From positions 450,138 through 514,137 of the forward strand of contig JBBECT010000005.1 in assembly GCA_040881665.1 (NCBI GenBank): a DNA stretch of 64,000 bases, in the 5' to 3' direction. Positions 1 through 8,474 of this stretch are shown here, one piece after another. Under the pieces are notes generated by a model, which saw nothing but the letters and a program-made list of their open reading frames with translations, was not told the DNA's origin and did not search any database. Both the position numbers and the translations under genes were made by a program. This DNA comes from Actinomycetota bacterium (lineage in GTDB: Bacteria; Actinomycetota; UBA4738; HRBIN12). The first letter of the stretch is position 1; the number at the start of each line of letters is the position of its first letter.

Positions 1-474
1 GTAGCGGATCATGAACGACGCGATCGAGGTGAACGCGCGCGGAACGTGGAGCCGGTCGAACCCTCGGAGGAACTCCGGCATCGTCGTGGTCGACGCCACG
101 ACGATCGAGATACCGAGCCCCAGCGTCGCCTTCGCGGTGATGTTCCACAGCCCCCACAAGCCCTCCACCGAGAGGGACATCCCCGCGACGTCGACGCGCT
201 CGCCTTGTCCCACCAGTGGCAGGAACAGTGCGAACGCGATGAACGGCAGCTCGAACGCCAACCGCCGCAGCACGAACGTCACCGGGAGGCGAGCAACCGC
301 CATCAGAGCGACCACCGCCACCGCGTACAGACCGAACGCCCAGAACGCCTCGCGCGGTGTGGCGACGACCGCGACCACGAACAGGAACTGCGCGGCGAGC
401 TTGCACTCGGGCGGGAGTCGGTGAAGCGGGGTGTGCCCGTGGACGTAGAGCGCGTGGGTGTGCGCTCCGCTCAT
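1..474 (-). CDS. cbiQ: Cobalt ECF transporter transmembrane subunit CbiQ (partial)
   Basis: Membrane (T) subunit of an energy-coupling-factor cobalt transporter. The first 158 codons are visible and the 3' end lies beyond base 1. After a short hydrophilic start (MSGAHTHALYVHGHTPLHRL), hydrophobic helices alternate with basic loops, and the PPECKL segment is typical of CbiQ. The ATG at 474 follows GAGGAGG on the minus strand. It lies 14 bases after cbiN, in the order cbiM-cbiN-cbiQ; the ATPase gene cbiO probably follows outside the window. The order supports the call as much as the sequence does. Confidence 0.85.
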   Translation of the reverse strand, partial: MSGAHTHALYVHGHTPLHRLPPECKLAAQFLFVVAVVATPREAFWAFGLYAVAVVALMAVARLPVTFVLRRLAFELPFIAFALFLPLVGQGERVDVAGMSLSVEGLWGLWNITAKATLGLGISIVVASTTTMPEFLRGFDRLHVPRAFTSIASFMIRY

Positions 475-488
475 CCGAACCTCCTCAC

Positions 489-833
489 CTATACGGTCGG
501 AGCGCGCGACGGCGGAGGGAGATCGCCCCGACGACCGCGGATCGCGCGCAGGGTCCCGAACAGCAGCAACCCGACACCGAACGTGATCGCCACACCGATG
601 ATCCCGGACAGGCCTGTGCTCAGCGACTCGTCCTCGACGCCCTCGACGGCGTAGTCCGCGAGCGGCCCCTCCCCTCGGTCGTGCTCCTCGGCGGTATCGT
701 CGAAGCCCTCGTCGATCGCGACCTTCTCGAGCCCGTCGGGAGACCCGCTGGCGCGCGGGCTCACGAAGAACGCCAGTCCGAGGGCGACGAGCACACCACC
801 CGCGACGAACAGCGCCAGGTTCTTGCGATCCAT
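489..833 (-). CDS. cbiN: PDGLE-domain protein, CbiN-like cobalt transporter component
   Basis: Small membrane protein of 114 residues with an N-terminal helix (about residues 6-26), an acidic extracytoplasmic loop and a second helix (about 76-97). The loop begins SPDGLEKVA, the signature of the PDGLE family found as CbiN or fused to CbiM. CbiN helps CbiM capture Co2+. It starts two bases after the cbiM stop and is followed by cbiQ, so the three are one transcript. The frame stays open well upstream, but the ATG at 833 is chosen because the protein then begins at the membrane helix. Confidence 0.82.
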   Translation of the reverse strand: MDRKNLALFVAGGVLVALGLAFFVSPRASGSPDGLEKVAIDEGFDDTAEEHDRGEGPLADYAVEGVEDESLSTGLSGIIGVAITFGVGLLLFGTLRAIRGRRGDLPPPSRAPTV

Positions 834-835
834 GG

Positions 836-1537
836 TCAGTTCCCTCTCTGACTCGCAGGGTGCATCGCAGGGTCGAGGGTGAGCGGTTTCAGCAGATCCC
901 GGGCGCCGTACACGAGATCGGGCCGGACGGCGAGCACGGCACCGACGGTGAGCGCGGTGATGATGCCCTCGCCCACCCCGATCAGGGAGTGCACACCGAT
1001 CATCGCGACGAACACGGCCGACAGAGGGGCCGCGCCCACGCCACCGAGCGCGTACTCGATCCAGAATCCGGTCGCGGCGAACACGACCGAGAGCGCGGCG
1101 GCGATCCCGGCCGCGCCGACGACCATCGGGCGCGTGGACGGCAGGAGTCTGCGCAACCACGCGAACACGACGTACCCGCCGAGCGTTCCGATCAGCGTCA
1201 TGTTCAACACGTTCAGCCCCAGGGCGGACAGCCCCCCGTCGGCGAAGAAGAGCGCCTGCACGAAAAGGACGAGCGCGACGCAGAGCGCGCCGGTCCACGG
1301 ACCGACCAGCACCGCCGCCAGAACGCCGCCCAGCAGGTGTCCGCTGGTCCCCGCGGCCACAGGGAAGTTCAGCATCTGGACCGCGAAGATGAACGCCGCG
1401 ACCAGGCCGGCCATCGGGGCCTGTCGGTCGTCGAGCTCCTCGCCCGCCTTCTTCAGGCAGACACCGACTCCGCACGCGGCGACCACCCCCGCGCCCACGG
1501 ACACCCCCGCGTTGATGAAGCCGTCAGGGATGTGCAC
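836..1537 (-). CDS. cbiM: Cobalt transporter substrate-binding membrane protein CbiM
   Basis: S component of the cobalt ECF transporter, 233 residues. The protein begins VHIPDGF, matching the invariant MHIPDG N-terminus whose amino group and His2 bind the metal in this family. The GTG at 1537 is therefore the start, and GAGGAGG lies six bases before it; the frame continues to 1627 but those residues do not fit. Several hydrophobic helices follow, including a GTSGHLLGG segment typical of CbiM. First gene of cbiMNQ. Nickel cannot be excluded as substrate, but cobalt fits the neighbouring B12-associated GTPase MeaB. Confidence 0.88.
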   Translation of the reverse strand: MHIPDGFINAGVSVGAGVVAACGVGVCLKKAGEELDDRQAPMAGLVAAFIFAVQMLNFPVAAGTSGHLLGGVLAAVLVGPWTGALCVALVLFVQALFFADGGLSALGLNVLNMTLIGTLGGYVVFAWLRRLLPSTRPMVVGAAGIAAALSVVFAATGFWIEYALGGVGAAPLSAVFVAMIGVHSLIGVGEGIITALTVGAVLAVRPDLVYGARDLLKPLTLDPAMHPASQRGN

Positions 1538-1561
1538 CGGTACCTCCTCGTTCGCGTCGAC

Positions 1562-1582
1562 TTGCAGATGCAACGACATGCA
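1562..1582. promoter_or_regulatory. TTGCA repeat cluster upstream of cbiM
   Basis: The 86-base gap before cbiM holds TTGCA-GA-TGCAA (1562-1573), a five-base inverted repeat, followed closely by CATGCA (1577-1582). Clusters of this kind resemble boxes of metal-responsive Fur-family repressors such as Nur, though the spacing does not match the Nur consensus I know. The gap is too short for a complete cobalamin riboswitch. An operator for metal control of cbiMNQ is a guess. Confidence 0.3.
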
Positions 1583-1623
1583 GGACGTGCTCGAAGGAAC
1601 GGTATCGGGGCGATCCGGGAGCG

Positions 1624-2556
1624 TCAAGGGAGCCGAGCGCGGAGCCTGGACGCGGCCCCGTACGGATCGACCGCGCGCGCGCGGAGATCCTCGAGCAGAC
1701 CCGGATCCTCATCGAGCAGCCGCTCGACCTGCGGGCGAACCGATCCCGCCACGAGGTTCTCGACCTCACGCCGGAGGCGGAGCACCCGCGCCGGTTCGAC
1801 GGCGTCGTGCTCCTCCAGATGCGCCCGGTGGAGCCCGATCGTGTCCCAGAGCGAGTCCATGCCGTCGCCCGCGTGGCTCGAGACCTCGAGCACCGGGGGC
1901 ATCCATGCGGGACGCCCTCCGAGACGCAGCATCGCCTCCAGGTCGCGCACGGTCTGATGCGCTCCCTCGAGGTCCGCCTTGTTGACGACGAAGACGTCGG
2001 CGATCTCGAGGATCCCCGCCTTGGCCACCTGGACGGCATCCCCCCACGCCGGCTGGACGACCACGATCGTCGTGTCCGTGGCCGTCGCGACATCGAGCTC
2101 CGCCTGGCCGACCCCCACCGTCTCCACGACGAGCAGCTCGGCGCCCGCCGCATCGAGGATGCGTACGGCCTCCGGTGCCGCGAGGGCCATCCCGCCGAGG
2201 TGTCCCCGCGCGGCCATCGATCGGATGAACACCTCGGGGTCGGTCGCGTGCTCCTGCATCCGGACGCGGTCCCCCAGTAACGCCCCTCCGGAGAACGGAG
2301 AGGAGGGATCGACGGCGAGCACCGACACCCGTCGCCCACGTCCGCGACCGGCGCCGACGAGTCCGTTGGCCAGGCTCGACTTGCCGACCCCCGGCGCACC
2401 GGTCAGGCCCACGGTCCAGGCCGAGCCGGTGTGCGGGAACAAGGCGGCGGAAAGCGCCGGGAGCTCCACCGCGCCGTCCTCGACGAGCGACACGGCACGG
2501 GCGATCGCCCGCGGCTGCCCGGAGAGAACCCCTTCGACCAACGCGTCCAGGTCCAC
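1624..2556 (-). CDS. meaB: MeaB/ArgK-family G3E GTPase
   Basis: GTPase chaperone that protects or loads cobalamin-dependent acyl-CoA mutases such as methylmalonyl-CoA mutase. The 310-residue protein has Walker A GAPGVGKS (residues 53-60), the MeaB-type segment AVDPSSPFSGGALLGDR, a switch-like ETVGVGQAE and NKAD for guanine recognition. GTG at 2556 is preferred because it begins where MeaB proteins begin (VDLDALVEGVLSG); the upstream in-frame sequence overlaps another gene. It lies 13 bases after the PrsW-like gene. No mutase is in the window, so its partner is unknown. Proximity to the cobalt transporter fits B12 metabolism. Confidence 0.9.
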   Translation of the reverse strand: MDLDALVEGVLSGQPRAIARAVSLVEDGAVELPALSAALFPHTGSAWTVGLTGAPGVGKSSLANGLVGAGRGRGRRVSVLAVDPSSPFSGGALLGDRVRMQEHATDPEVFIRSMAARGHLGGMALAAPEAVRILDAAGAELLVVETVGVGQAELDVATATDTTIVVVQPAWGDAVQVAKAGILEIADVFVVNKADLEGAHQTVRDLEAMLRLGGRPAWMPPVLEVSSHAGDGMDSLWDTIGLHRAHLEEHDAVEPARVLRLRREVENLVAGSVRPQVERLLDEDPGLLEDLRARAVDPYGAASRLRARLP

Positions 2557-2569
2557 GACGGGCGACAGC

Positions 2570-3787
2570 CTACCCGCCGCCCGGTGCGGCTCCGGGAACC
2601 GCGGCGAGGGCGTCGCGCAACGATCGGCACACGTCTCGTTGCGCCGCGACCTCGGGCGGCTCCGTACTCCCCTCGGCCTCGCCCGAGTGCACGATCCCCG
2701 ACCGCGTCCGAACGACCGCGAGGTGGAGCTGCTCGCGATGGAGCCGGTGCAGGATCGCCGCGGCGCGATCTCCGGCGCGTGCCCGCATCCGGCGCCGCGT
2801 ACGCCGGCGCCTGCGCGGGTCCTCGATCGTGGCGAGCTCCGCGGCCGACAGCGCCGGTCCGCCGACCTCGGGTCCGAGGGCCTCCCGCAACCACCGCCGC
2901 TCCCTGCCGAGCGCCAGCACGACCGCCACCACGACGAAGGCGAGCAGCGGAACACCTTTGACCGCCGTCGCGATCGGTACCAGGAGCCAGCCCGCCCCGG
3001 ACGGTTCGGCCGGCAACAGGTCGAGCCACGGCGAGTTCCACGCGACGTGGCCGAGGATCCCCACCGCCGTGAGGCCGGCGAGCACCGCCACCCGCCGGCC
3101 GAGCGGGGCGTCGCGGCGGTGCGAGACGAAGTAGCCGATGCCCATCCCGACGAGTCCCGTGTACAGGACGTGCCCGTAGAGCCCGCTGGAGATGACCCGA
3201 ACGAAGAAGCCCTGGAGCACGCCTTCGGTGGTTCCACCGAAGACGCCGACGAAATAGAACACGTCCTCGACGATCGCGAAGCCGAGGCCGCAGACGGCCC
3301 CGTACACGAACCCGTCGAGCACGTCATCGATCTGCTCGCGCGCGATCAGGAACACGAGCACCACGCCGGCGCCCTTGATCGCCTCCTCGACGAACGGCGC
3401 GGTGAGTGCGGCCGTCCAGTCGGCCGCGAACTCGGGACCACCGGCCCGGGCGACGACGAGTCCCCAGCCCGCATTCGCGATCCCCGACAGCTGGGTGGCG
3501 ATGACGGCGCCCCACACGAACGCGGCGACGAGGTAGCGCGGCGGTTCCCGCTCATAGAGATCGAGCGCGTAGAGGACGAGCCCCACCGGCAACGCGTACA
3601 GGACCAGCAACCCCCAGGACAGGGCCCAGCCGCCCGGCGACAACTGCGAGATCGCGCTCTGATCGCGAACGGCGAGCACCCCGGTGACAACGAGCAGCCC
3701 GAGGAACACGAGCAGCGCCGGCCCCCGGGTTCCCCGGTCGACGGCGCGGACGAACGCGGATCCTCGGGTCGTGGTCGCCCCCGGCAT
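2570..3787 (-). CDS. PrsW-family intramembrane metalloprotease
   Basis: Polytopic membrane protein of 405 residues in the PrsW family, which cleaves membrane-bound anti-sigma factors in Bacillus. Helices run from about residue 24 to 265. The signature is present: FVEEAIKG (E134, E135, K138) and a later FAIVEDVFYF (E174, D175). The hydrophilic, Arg-rich C-terminal tail of about 130 residues is longer than usual and unrecognised. ATG at 3787 follows the previous stop by one base, indicating translational coupling. The substrate is unknown, and no anti-sigma factor is nearby. Confidence 0.82.
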   Translation of the reverse strand: MPGATTTRGSAFVRAVDRGTRGPALLVFLGLLVVTGVLAVRDQSAISQLSPGGWALSWGLLVLYALPVGLVLYALDLYEREPPRYLVAAFVWGAVIATQLSGIANAGWGLVVARAGGPEFAADWTAALTAPFVEEAIKGAGVVLVFLIAREQIDDVLDGFVYGAVCGLGFAIVEDVFYFVGVFGGTTEGVLQGFFVRVISSGLYGHVLYTGLVGMGIGYFVSHRRDAPLGRRVAVLAGLTAVGILGHVAWNSPWLDLLPAEPSGAGWLLVPIATAVKGVPLLAFVVVAVVLALGRERRWLREALGPEVGGPALSAAELATIEDPRRRRRTRRRMRARAGDRAAAILHRLHREQLHLAVVRTRSGIVHSGEAEGSTEPPEVAAQRDVCRSLRDALAAVPGAAPGGG

Positions 3788-3788
3788 C

Positions 3789-4427
3789 TCAGACGATCTC
3801 CGCGGCGTCTTCCATCGTGTGCGCGTCGACGAGGCTGAACCCGAGCTGGCCTTGCGGAGCCCACGCGTCGAACACCACACCGGCGCCGCTCCCGGCGACG
3901 GTCACGGTGACCTCACCCTCGATCGGTGACCCGCCGCGCGAGAACACGCCGACGTAGGAGAACCGTGCGGCGTCCCGCCCGCCGGCGAGCGCGACGAGCT
4001 CGAGGCCGGACGAGACCGAGAGTCGCTGTGCCTGCGGCTCGAGGACCTGTTCGACGAACGTCGCACCGAGCTCGACGAGCCCTCCCGGGACCGGATCGAT
4101 CACCACGACGTCGAGGTTGCCGGTCCCTCGTGTCAGGCTCACACCCTCGGCCCGCCCGGATCCCACATCACCGGAGAACGTGTGTGCGACCTCCCACCCG
4201 GACAGCGGCTGCACGGCGACGGTGCCGGCGACCGCGATCGGAGGACCCGCCGGCCTCTGGAGAGCGGCGGCGACGAGGTACCCGCCGAACACCGTGAAGG
4301 CGAGGATCGCCACGACCACGATCGAGGGCCACCATCGACGACGACCTGCCGCACGCTGAGGACCGGGGCCGGTCGTGGAAGGCGGCTCGGTTCCCGTTCC
4401 GTTGACCGGCGTGCTGCCGGCGCTCAC
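3789..4427 (-). CDS. Single-pass membrane protein of unknown function
   Basis: 212 residues: a Gly/Pro/Thr-rich cytoplasmic tail, one membrane helix (about residues 34-54, SIVVVAILAFTVFGGYLVAA) and an extracytoplasmic domain of about 150 residues rich in Val and Gly without cysteines. I recognise no family. The GTG at 4427 overlaps the stop of the upstream dehydrogenase (GTGA), and the next gene, the PrsW-like protease, starts one base after its stop. A membrane-anchored protein coupled to an intramembrane protease could be a substrate or regulator of it, but nothing in the sequence proves this. Confidence 0.6.
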   Translation of the reverse strand: MSAGSTPVNGTGTEPPSTTGPGPQRAAGRRRWWPSIVVVAILAFTVFGGYLVAAALQRPAGPPIAVAGTVAVQPLSGWEVAHTFSGDVGSGRAEGVSLTRGTGNLDVVVIDPVPGGLVELGATFVEQVLEPQAQRLSVSSGLELVALAGGRDAARFSYVGVFSRGGSPIEGEVTVTVAGSGAGVVFDAWAPQGQLGFSLVDAHTMEDAAEIV

Positions 4428-5464
4428 GGGCGCAGCACGACCTTCGTCGCCTCGTGTGCGTCGAACGCCTCGTACCCGCGACCCGCGTCGTCGAGCCGAA
4501 ACCGGTGGGACACGAGCGGTCGCGGATCGACGGCGCCGTCGACGAGGTTCCCGAGTGCGCGTTCCCACCAGGCGTGCACGGGGCACGGTCCCATGAACCG
4601 GAGGTCCAAGGCTCGGGCCCACCAGGCTCCGAGCTGGGCGTCGATCGTCTCGCCCGCATACATCCCCGCGACCACGACCCGTCCCCCGCGCCGCACGACG
4701 TCGAGCGCCGTCTCGAACGCATCCGGGTGCCCGACGCACTCGATCCCGACATCGACACCCCGATCACCGGTCGCGGCGGCGGCGGCCATGTGCGGATTAC
4801 GGGCACGTACGTCGACCGGTTCGGCACCGGCTGCGGCGGCCAAGTCGAGCCTGCCGGACACCCGGTCGAAGGCGAGGATCCGCTCCGCCCCGCGCAGCCG
4901 CAGACTCTGCACCACGAGCACACCGACAGGTCCGCACCCGACCACCGCCACAACCTCGCCGTTCGCGGGATCCGCGATCGCAGCGGCACCGGTGGCCGTC
5001 GCGAGCACGTCTCCGACGAACACCCCCGCCTCGTCATCGATCTCGACCGGGAGCGCCAACAGGTTCACGTCGGCGACGGGCACACGGACCCGCTCCGCCT
5101 GGGTTCCCGGGAGGCTGCCGCCGAAGGCGCCCGCCCCGAGGATCCGGCTCTGCTCACACAGCTGCGTCTGCCCCCGCCGACAGAACCAGCACGACCCGCA
5201 CGCGATCGCGAACGACACGGCGACCCGGTCTCCCGTCCCGAACCGCCGGACGTCGGGTCCGACCTCTTCGACGATACCCACCGCCTCGTGCCCCATGACG
5301 TCGCCGTCCTCGAGCGGCGCCTTCCCGTTGAAGAAGTGCAGGTCGCTGCCGCAGATGCCCGTCGCCTCGACCCGGATCACCGCGTCGCCCGGATCGAGGA
5401 GCTCGGGCGCGGGAACGTCACGCAGCTCGACCCGCCCCGTTCCCGCGAAGACCACCGCTCGCAC
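4424..5464 (-). CDS. Zinc-dependent medium-chain alcohol dehydrogenase family protein
   Basis: 346-residue NAD(P)-dependent oxidoreductase. GICGSD and GHEAVG give the catalytic zinc ligands, ACGSCWFCRRGQTQLC holds four cysteines for the structural zinc, and VVGCGPVGVL is the Rossmann nucleotide loop. It resembles the glutathione-independent formaldehyde dehydrogenase / sorbitol dehydrogenase branch (KAPLEDGDVMGHE); the substrate cannot be fixed from sequence. GTG at 5464 is chosen because GAGGAG precedes it at suitable spacing and the product begins VRAVVFAG, as family members do. It follows the SCP2-like gene by 20 bases. Confidence 0.85.
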   Translation of the reverse strand: MRAVVFAGTGRVELRDVPAPELLDPGDAVIRVEATGICGSDLHFFNGKAPLEDGDVMGHEAVGIVEEVGPDVRRFGTGDRVAVSFAIACGSCWFCRRGQTQLCEQSRILGAGAFGGSLPGTQAERVRVPVADVNLLALPVEIDDEAGVFVGDVLATATGAAAIADPANGEVVAVVGCGPVGVLVVQSLRLRGAERILAFDRVSGRLDLAAAAGAEPVDVRARNPHMAAAAATGDRGVDVGIECVGHPDAFETALDVVRRGGRVVVAGMYAGETIDAQLGAWWARALDLRFMGPCPVHAWWERALGNLVDGAVDPRPLVSHRFRLDDAGRGYEAFDAHEATKVVLRP

Positions 5465-5484
5465 CGTCCTGGCTCCTCGCTTCC

Positions 5485-5907
5485 TCAGGCCGGGTCGCCC
5501 AGGAACTCTGTCGGAACGGTTCCGGTGAGCCGGACGAGCTCGTTCGCGGCCCGCACGTAGCGGACGATCGTCGCGAGGTTCCCCCGGACCTTCAACTTGC
5601 CTTGCATCATGGCCTTGATCGGATCGAGGTCGCCCTCGAGGATCGATCGCCACCGGGAATAGGGAGCGCGGATCACATAGGGCGCTCGCCCGCCCTCCTC
5701 GGCGTCGACGATCCGAGCCTCGCGACACGCCCCGTGCCACAGGTCGAGCAGCGCCCACACGTCATCGGGAACACCGCGGTCGGGCTCGGCCTCGAACACG
5801 AACGCGATCGCCCCCTCCCACGTCGCGGCCGCCGAGCGATAGGCCTCGGAGGCGTTGATCGCGTCGGCGAACCCGTCGATCCACGCGGCCGATGGGAAGA
5901 TCGCCAT
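5485..5907 (-). CDS. SCP2 sterol-binding domain-like protein
   Basis: 140 residues. The C-terminal part (about 80-128: ILEGDLDPIKAMMQGKLKV) matches the SCP2/lipid-transfer fold, in which a hydrophobic pocket holds an acyl or sterol ligand; the GDL.P...M.GKLKV.GN pattern is typical of small bacterial members. ATG at 5907 follows AAGGAGA. It precedes the zinc alcohol dehydrogenase, so the pair may share a transcript and perhaps a hydrophobic substrate. That link is an inference. The actual ligand is unknown. Confidence 0.65.
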   Translation of the reverse strand: MAIFPSAAWIDGFADAINASEAYRSAAATWEGAIAFVFEAEPDRGVPDDVWALLDLWHGACREARIVDAEEGGRAPYVIRAPYSRWRSILEGDLDPIKAMMQGKLKVRGNLATIVRYVRAANELVRLTGTVPTEFLGDPA

Positions 5908-5952
5908 CCCGTCGTCTCCTTCCCGCGCTCGCTCGCGATCGCCCGTCGTGGC

Positions 5953-6783
5953 TCAGAGCTCGGCCAGGATCACGATGATCCCGATCAGGTTGAACATCAC
6001 GTGGGCGGCGATCGGCGCCACCAGGTTCCTGCGCATCTCGTAGACGATCGCGAACCCCATCCCCACGACGGTGAGCGGGATCTGCAGGACCAGGTTGTCC
6101 AGGACGTTTCCTTCGACCCCGAAATGCACCAGGCCGAAGGCCAGCCCCGAGAGCACGACGCCGAGGACGAGCCCATATCGGTCGCGGATCGATCGGAACA
6201 GCAGGCCACGGAAGACGAACTCCTCCACGACGGGCGCGACGATGCACACGAACACCACCGCGAGCACGGTGCCGCTCGAACCCAGATCGGATGGAAGTTG
6301 ATCGGGCTGAACCACCTCGTCACCCGAGACCATCGACAGGAGCTTCTGCACGACCACGCCGACGATTCCTCCCACGAACAGGATCACGAGAGCGGAGACG
6401 AAGCCGGCGGTGGTCTCCTTCGCGAGAGCGTCCCGCCTCGGGAACCCCATGATCCGGCGCCAGGTCGGGTGGGCTCGTTGGAGCCACACGAGCAGCGTCG
6501 CGAGCAGCACGAGATCGATCACGATGCTGGCCGCGATCAGGGCGACACCCTCGCTGCCGGACAGGGCGATGATCGGCAGGCTGGCGATCGACCCGAGCAC
6601 GAAGGCGCCGATCAGGTAGGCGAGCACGACCTCCCACCACCGCCATGTGGCCGCCGGCCAGTCCAGGTCGGGTCGTTCGGGCGATCTGCCGGGATCCGGA
6701 TCGGATCCTCGCGGGGGACGGCGAGGAGGAAGGCCGGGAGCGGGCGGCGTGGGCTCGGGGGGCACGGGAGGCAGATCACTCAT
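5953..6783 (-). CDS. CPBP-family intramembrane glutamic endopeptidase
   Basis: 276-residue membrane protein of the CPBP (CAAX protease and bacteriocin-processing, ABI) family. A Pro-rich cytoplasmic tail of about 45 residues precedes the helices. Motif 1 is VVEEFVFRG (EExxxR), motif 2 is FGLVHF with its His, and motif 3 is AHVMFN; together they form the expected active site. The ATG at 6783 overlaps the stop of the upstream gene (ATGA). It is the second predicted intramembrane protease within 5 kb of the PrsW-type enzyme. The substrate is unknown. Confidence 0.82.
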   Translation of the reverse strand: MSDLPPVPPEPTPPAPGLPPRRPPRGSDPDPGRSPERPDLDWPAATWRWWEVVLAYLIGAFVLGSIASLPIIALSGSEGVALIAASIVIDLVLLATLLVWLQRAHPTWRRIMGFPRRDALAKETTAGFVSALVILFVGGIVGVVVQKLLSMVSGDEVVQPDQLPSDLGSSGTVLAVVFVCIVAPVVEEFVFRGLLFRSIRDRYGLVLGVVLSGLAFGLVHFGVEGNVLDNLVLQIPLTVVGMGFAIVYEMRRNLVAPIAAHVMFNLIGIIVILAEL

Positions 6784-8474
6784 GGGCTGGCCCTATCTTG
6801 GCTGCCCGCGAGGGGAAGCGACACGTAGAACAGCGCCCCGAGCCCCAGCGCGAAGAACATCCCTGAAGCACCCGCGCCCGAGTCCTCGACCACGTAGGCG
6901 ACGACCCCCGTCAGGGCCAGGGTCAGGACGAGACAGCGAAGGAGGGGCTCGGCCCAAAAGGCGGGCGCGATCGAGCGGGTCGGCCGCGCGGCGAGCACCG
7001 CCAGCACGACGGGACCGACCGCGGGGATCCAGGCGGCCGGCGACGCGAGGAGCAGCTCGAACCCGACCTCGAGACGGTCGGCAACGACATCGAGCGGACC
7101 CCCGAGACTCCCTTCCGCGAACCGGGTCCCATGGGTGGGTGTGCCGGGGGCGAAGCGGTGGATCGCGAGGAGCAGCGCCGTTCCCGCGATCGTCACCCCC
7201 GCCACGATCGCCAACCCCCGCAGATCGAGTCGTCCCCGGAGGCGGAGCACCACCCAGAGCCCCAGGGCAGCCGAACCAGCCACGGCCGCGCCGATGTTCG
7301 CGCCCGTCCACGGGAGACCCACCAAAAGGATCGCACCCACCAACACCGTCGCTCCCCACCGGATCGACAGACGAGTCGCGGCGTACCCGCCGGCTCCGAT
7401 CACGACACCGATCAGCACGTTCGGCATCCCGAAGAAGCGCCCTCCATCGAGCTGGGATCCACCGACCAGGGGCGTGAGCGCTGCGCTCCATCCGAGTGCC
7501 GCCTCCACGAGCGCCAGGACCAGGACCCCTGCGCCGAGCGCCGCGATCGGGGCGAAGGCGCCCCGCCGGGCGAGCGGCACGAGCGCAGCCGTCCCGACGA
7601 TCGTCACCACGGCGAGGAACGGCACGACGGTCGCGTACGTGAGCGTGGACAGGTGCCCGGCGGCGTACATGCCGACAACGAGCGGGACGACCGCCAGGCC
7701 CAACCACCGGAAGCGACCGACGACAGCGTCGGGAACCCGGTCGGGACGGCGAGCCCGTAGGAACATCAGCGCCGCCAGGAGCAGCCCGGCGATCAGCACG
7801 CCGGCCCACGCCGCGGCCTGGACGGGCACGCTCAATCGGCGCATCTGGAGGTACCGCTGGTGCAGCGCGATCGGGGCACCCTCATCGGTTTCCTCCACCG
7901 GCGATCCTGGAAGGCTCGGGGAGAACGAGAGCGCATCCTCGATCGTCGGCACCAGATCCAGGCTCGAAACGACACCGACCCTGCGGGTGGAATCGGAGGT
8001 CAACGCCCGCGGGTTCCCGCTCCCCCACCGGTTCCCCGAGAGTCCGACGACGAGGGGGAGGATCGCATCCTTCCGCTCGCTCATCGCCGGCGACGGCGCC
8101 GCCCCCACGACGACGACGAACTCGGTCTGGATGTCGTCGGTCGCTCGGCCGATCGTGGCTCCCACCGTTCCCACGGAGCCGCCGTGCTCCACCACGACCA
8201 CCTGATCGCCCACGGGGGAACGGACCAACCGCTCGAGCTGTTCGTCGAGCGGCTCCTGCGGAACGAGGAGCGCCGCTCCCGAGGGCTCGGCCAGGGTCGG
8301 TTGCTGTGAGGCGAGCTGACGCAATCGGGGAACCTGGATCGCATCGGAGAAGCTCACACCCCGGACGACAACCACGACGGCCTCCGTGACCGGCTCGCCG
8401 GCTCGTGCGGGTGCCGCGGTGAGGAGGATCAGGCTCGACGCGACGACGAGGGCTCGGAACGCCCCCCGGGTCAC
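6780..8474 (-). CDS. Secreted/membrane phosphatase-like protein with multi-helix C-terminal half
   Basis: 564 residues. A signal peptide (about 1-24, cleaved near APARA) leads into an extracytoplasmic domain of about 200 residues, whose segment STRRVGVVSSLDLVPTIEDAL resembles the end of alkaline-phosphatase-superfamily domains (STRRPGLV...D..PT). From about residue 230 it has some ten hydrophobic helices. I do not see all metal ligands of a phosphatase, so the domain may be catalytically degenerate. GTG at 8474 overlaps the murA stop (GTGA), tying it to cell-wall synthesis. A role in envelope biogenesis is an inference. Confidence 0.5.
   Translation of the reverse strand: MTRGAFRALVVASSLILLTAAPARAGEPVTEAVVVVVRGVSFSDAIQVPRLRQLASQQPTLAEPSGAALLVPQEPLDEQLERLVRSPVGDQVVVVEHGGSVGTVGATIGRATDDIQTEFVVVVGAAPSPAMSERKDAILPLVVGLSGNRWGSGNPRALTSDSTRRVGVVSSLDLVPTIEDALSFSPSLPGSPVEETDEGAPIALHQRYLQMRRLSVPVQAAAWAGVLIAGLLLAALMFLRARRPDRVPDAVVGRFRWLGLAVVPLVVGMYAAGHLSTLTYATVVPFLAVVTIVGTAALVPLARRGAFAPIAALGAGVLVLALVEAALGWSAALTPLVGGSQLDGGRFFGMPNVLIGVVIGAGGYAATRLSIRWGATVLVGAILLVGLPWTGANIGAAVAGSAALGLWVVLRLRGRLDLRGLAIVAGVTIAGTALLLAIHRFAPGTPTHGTRFAEGSLGGPLDVVADRLEVGFELLLASPAAWIPAVGPVVLAVLAARPTRSIAPAFWAEPLLRCLVLTLALTGVVAYVVEDSGAGASGMFFALGLGALFYVSLPLAGSQDRASP

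Noticed and set aside
1538-1623. Cobalamin riboswitch before cbiM
   Set aside because: The gap is 86 bases, less than a complete cobalamin riboswitch, and I see no conserved core bases. Only short TTGCA repeats remain.
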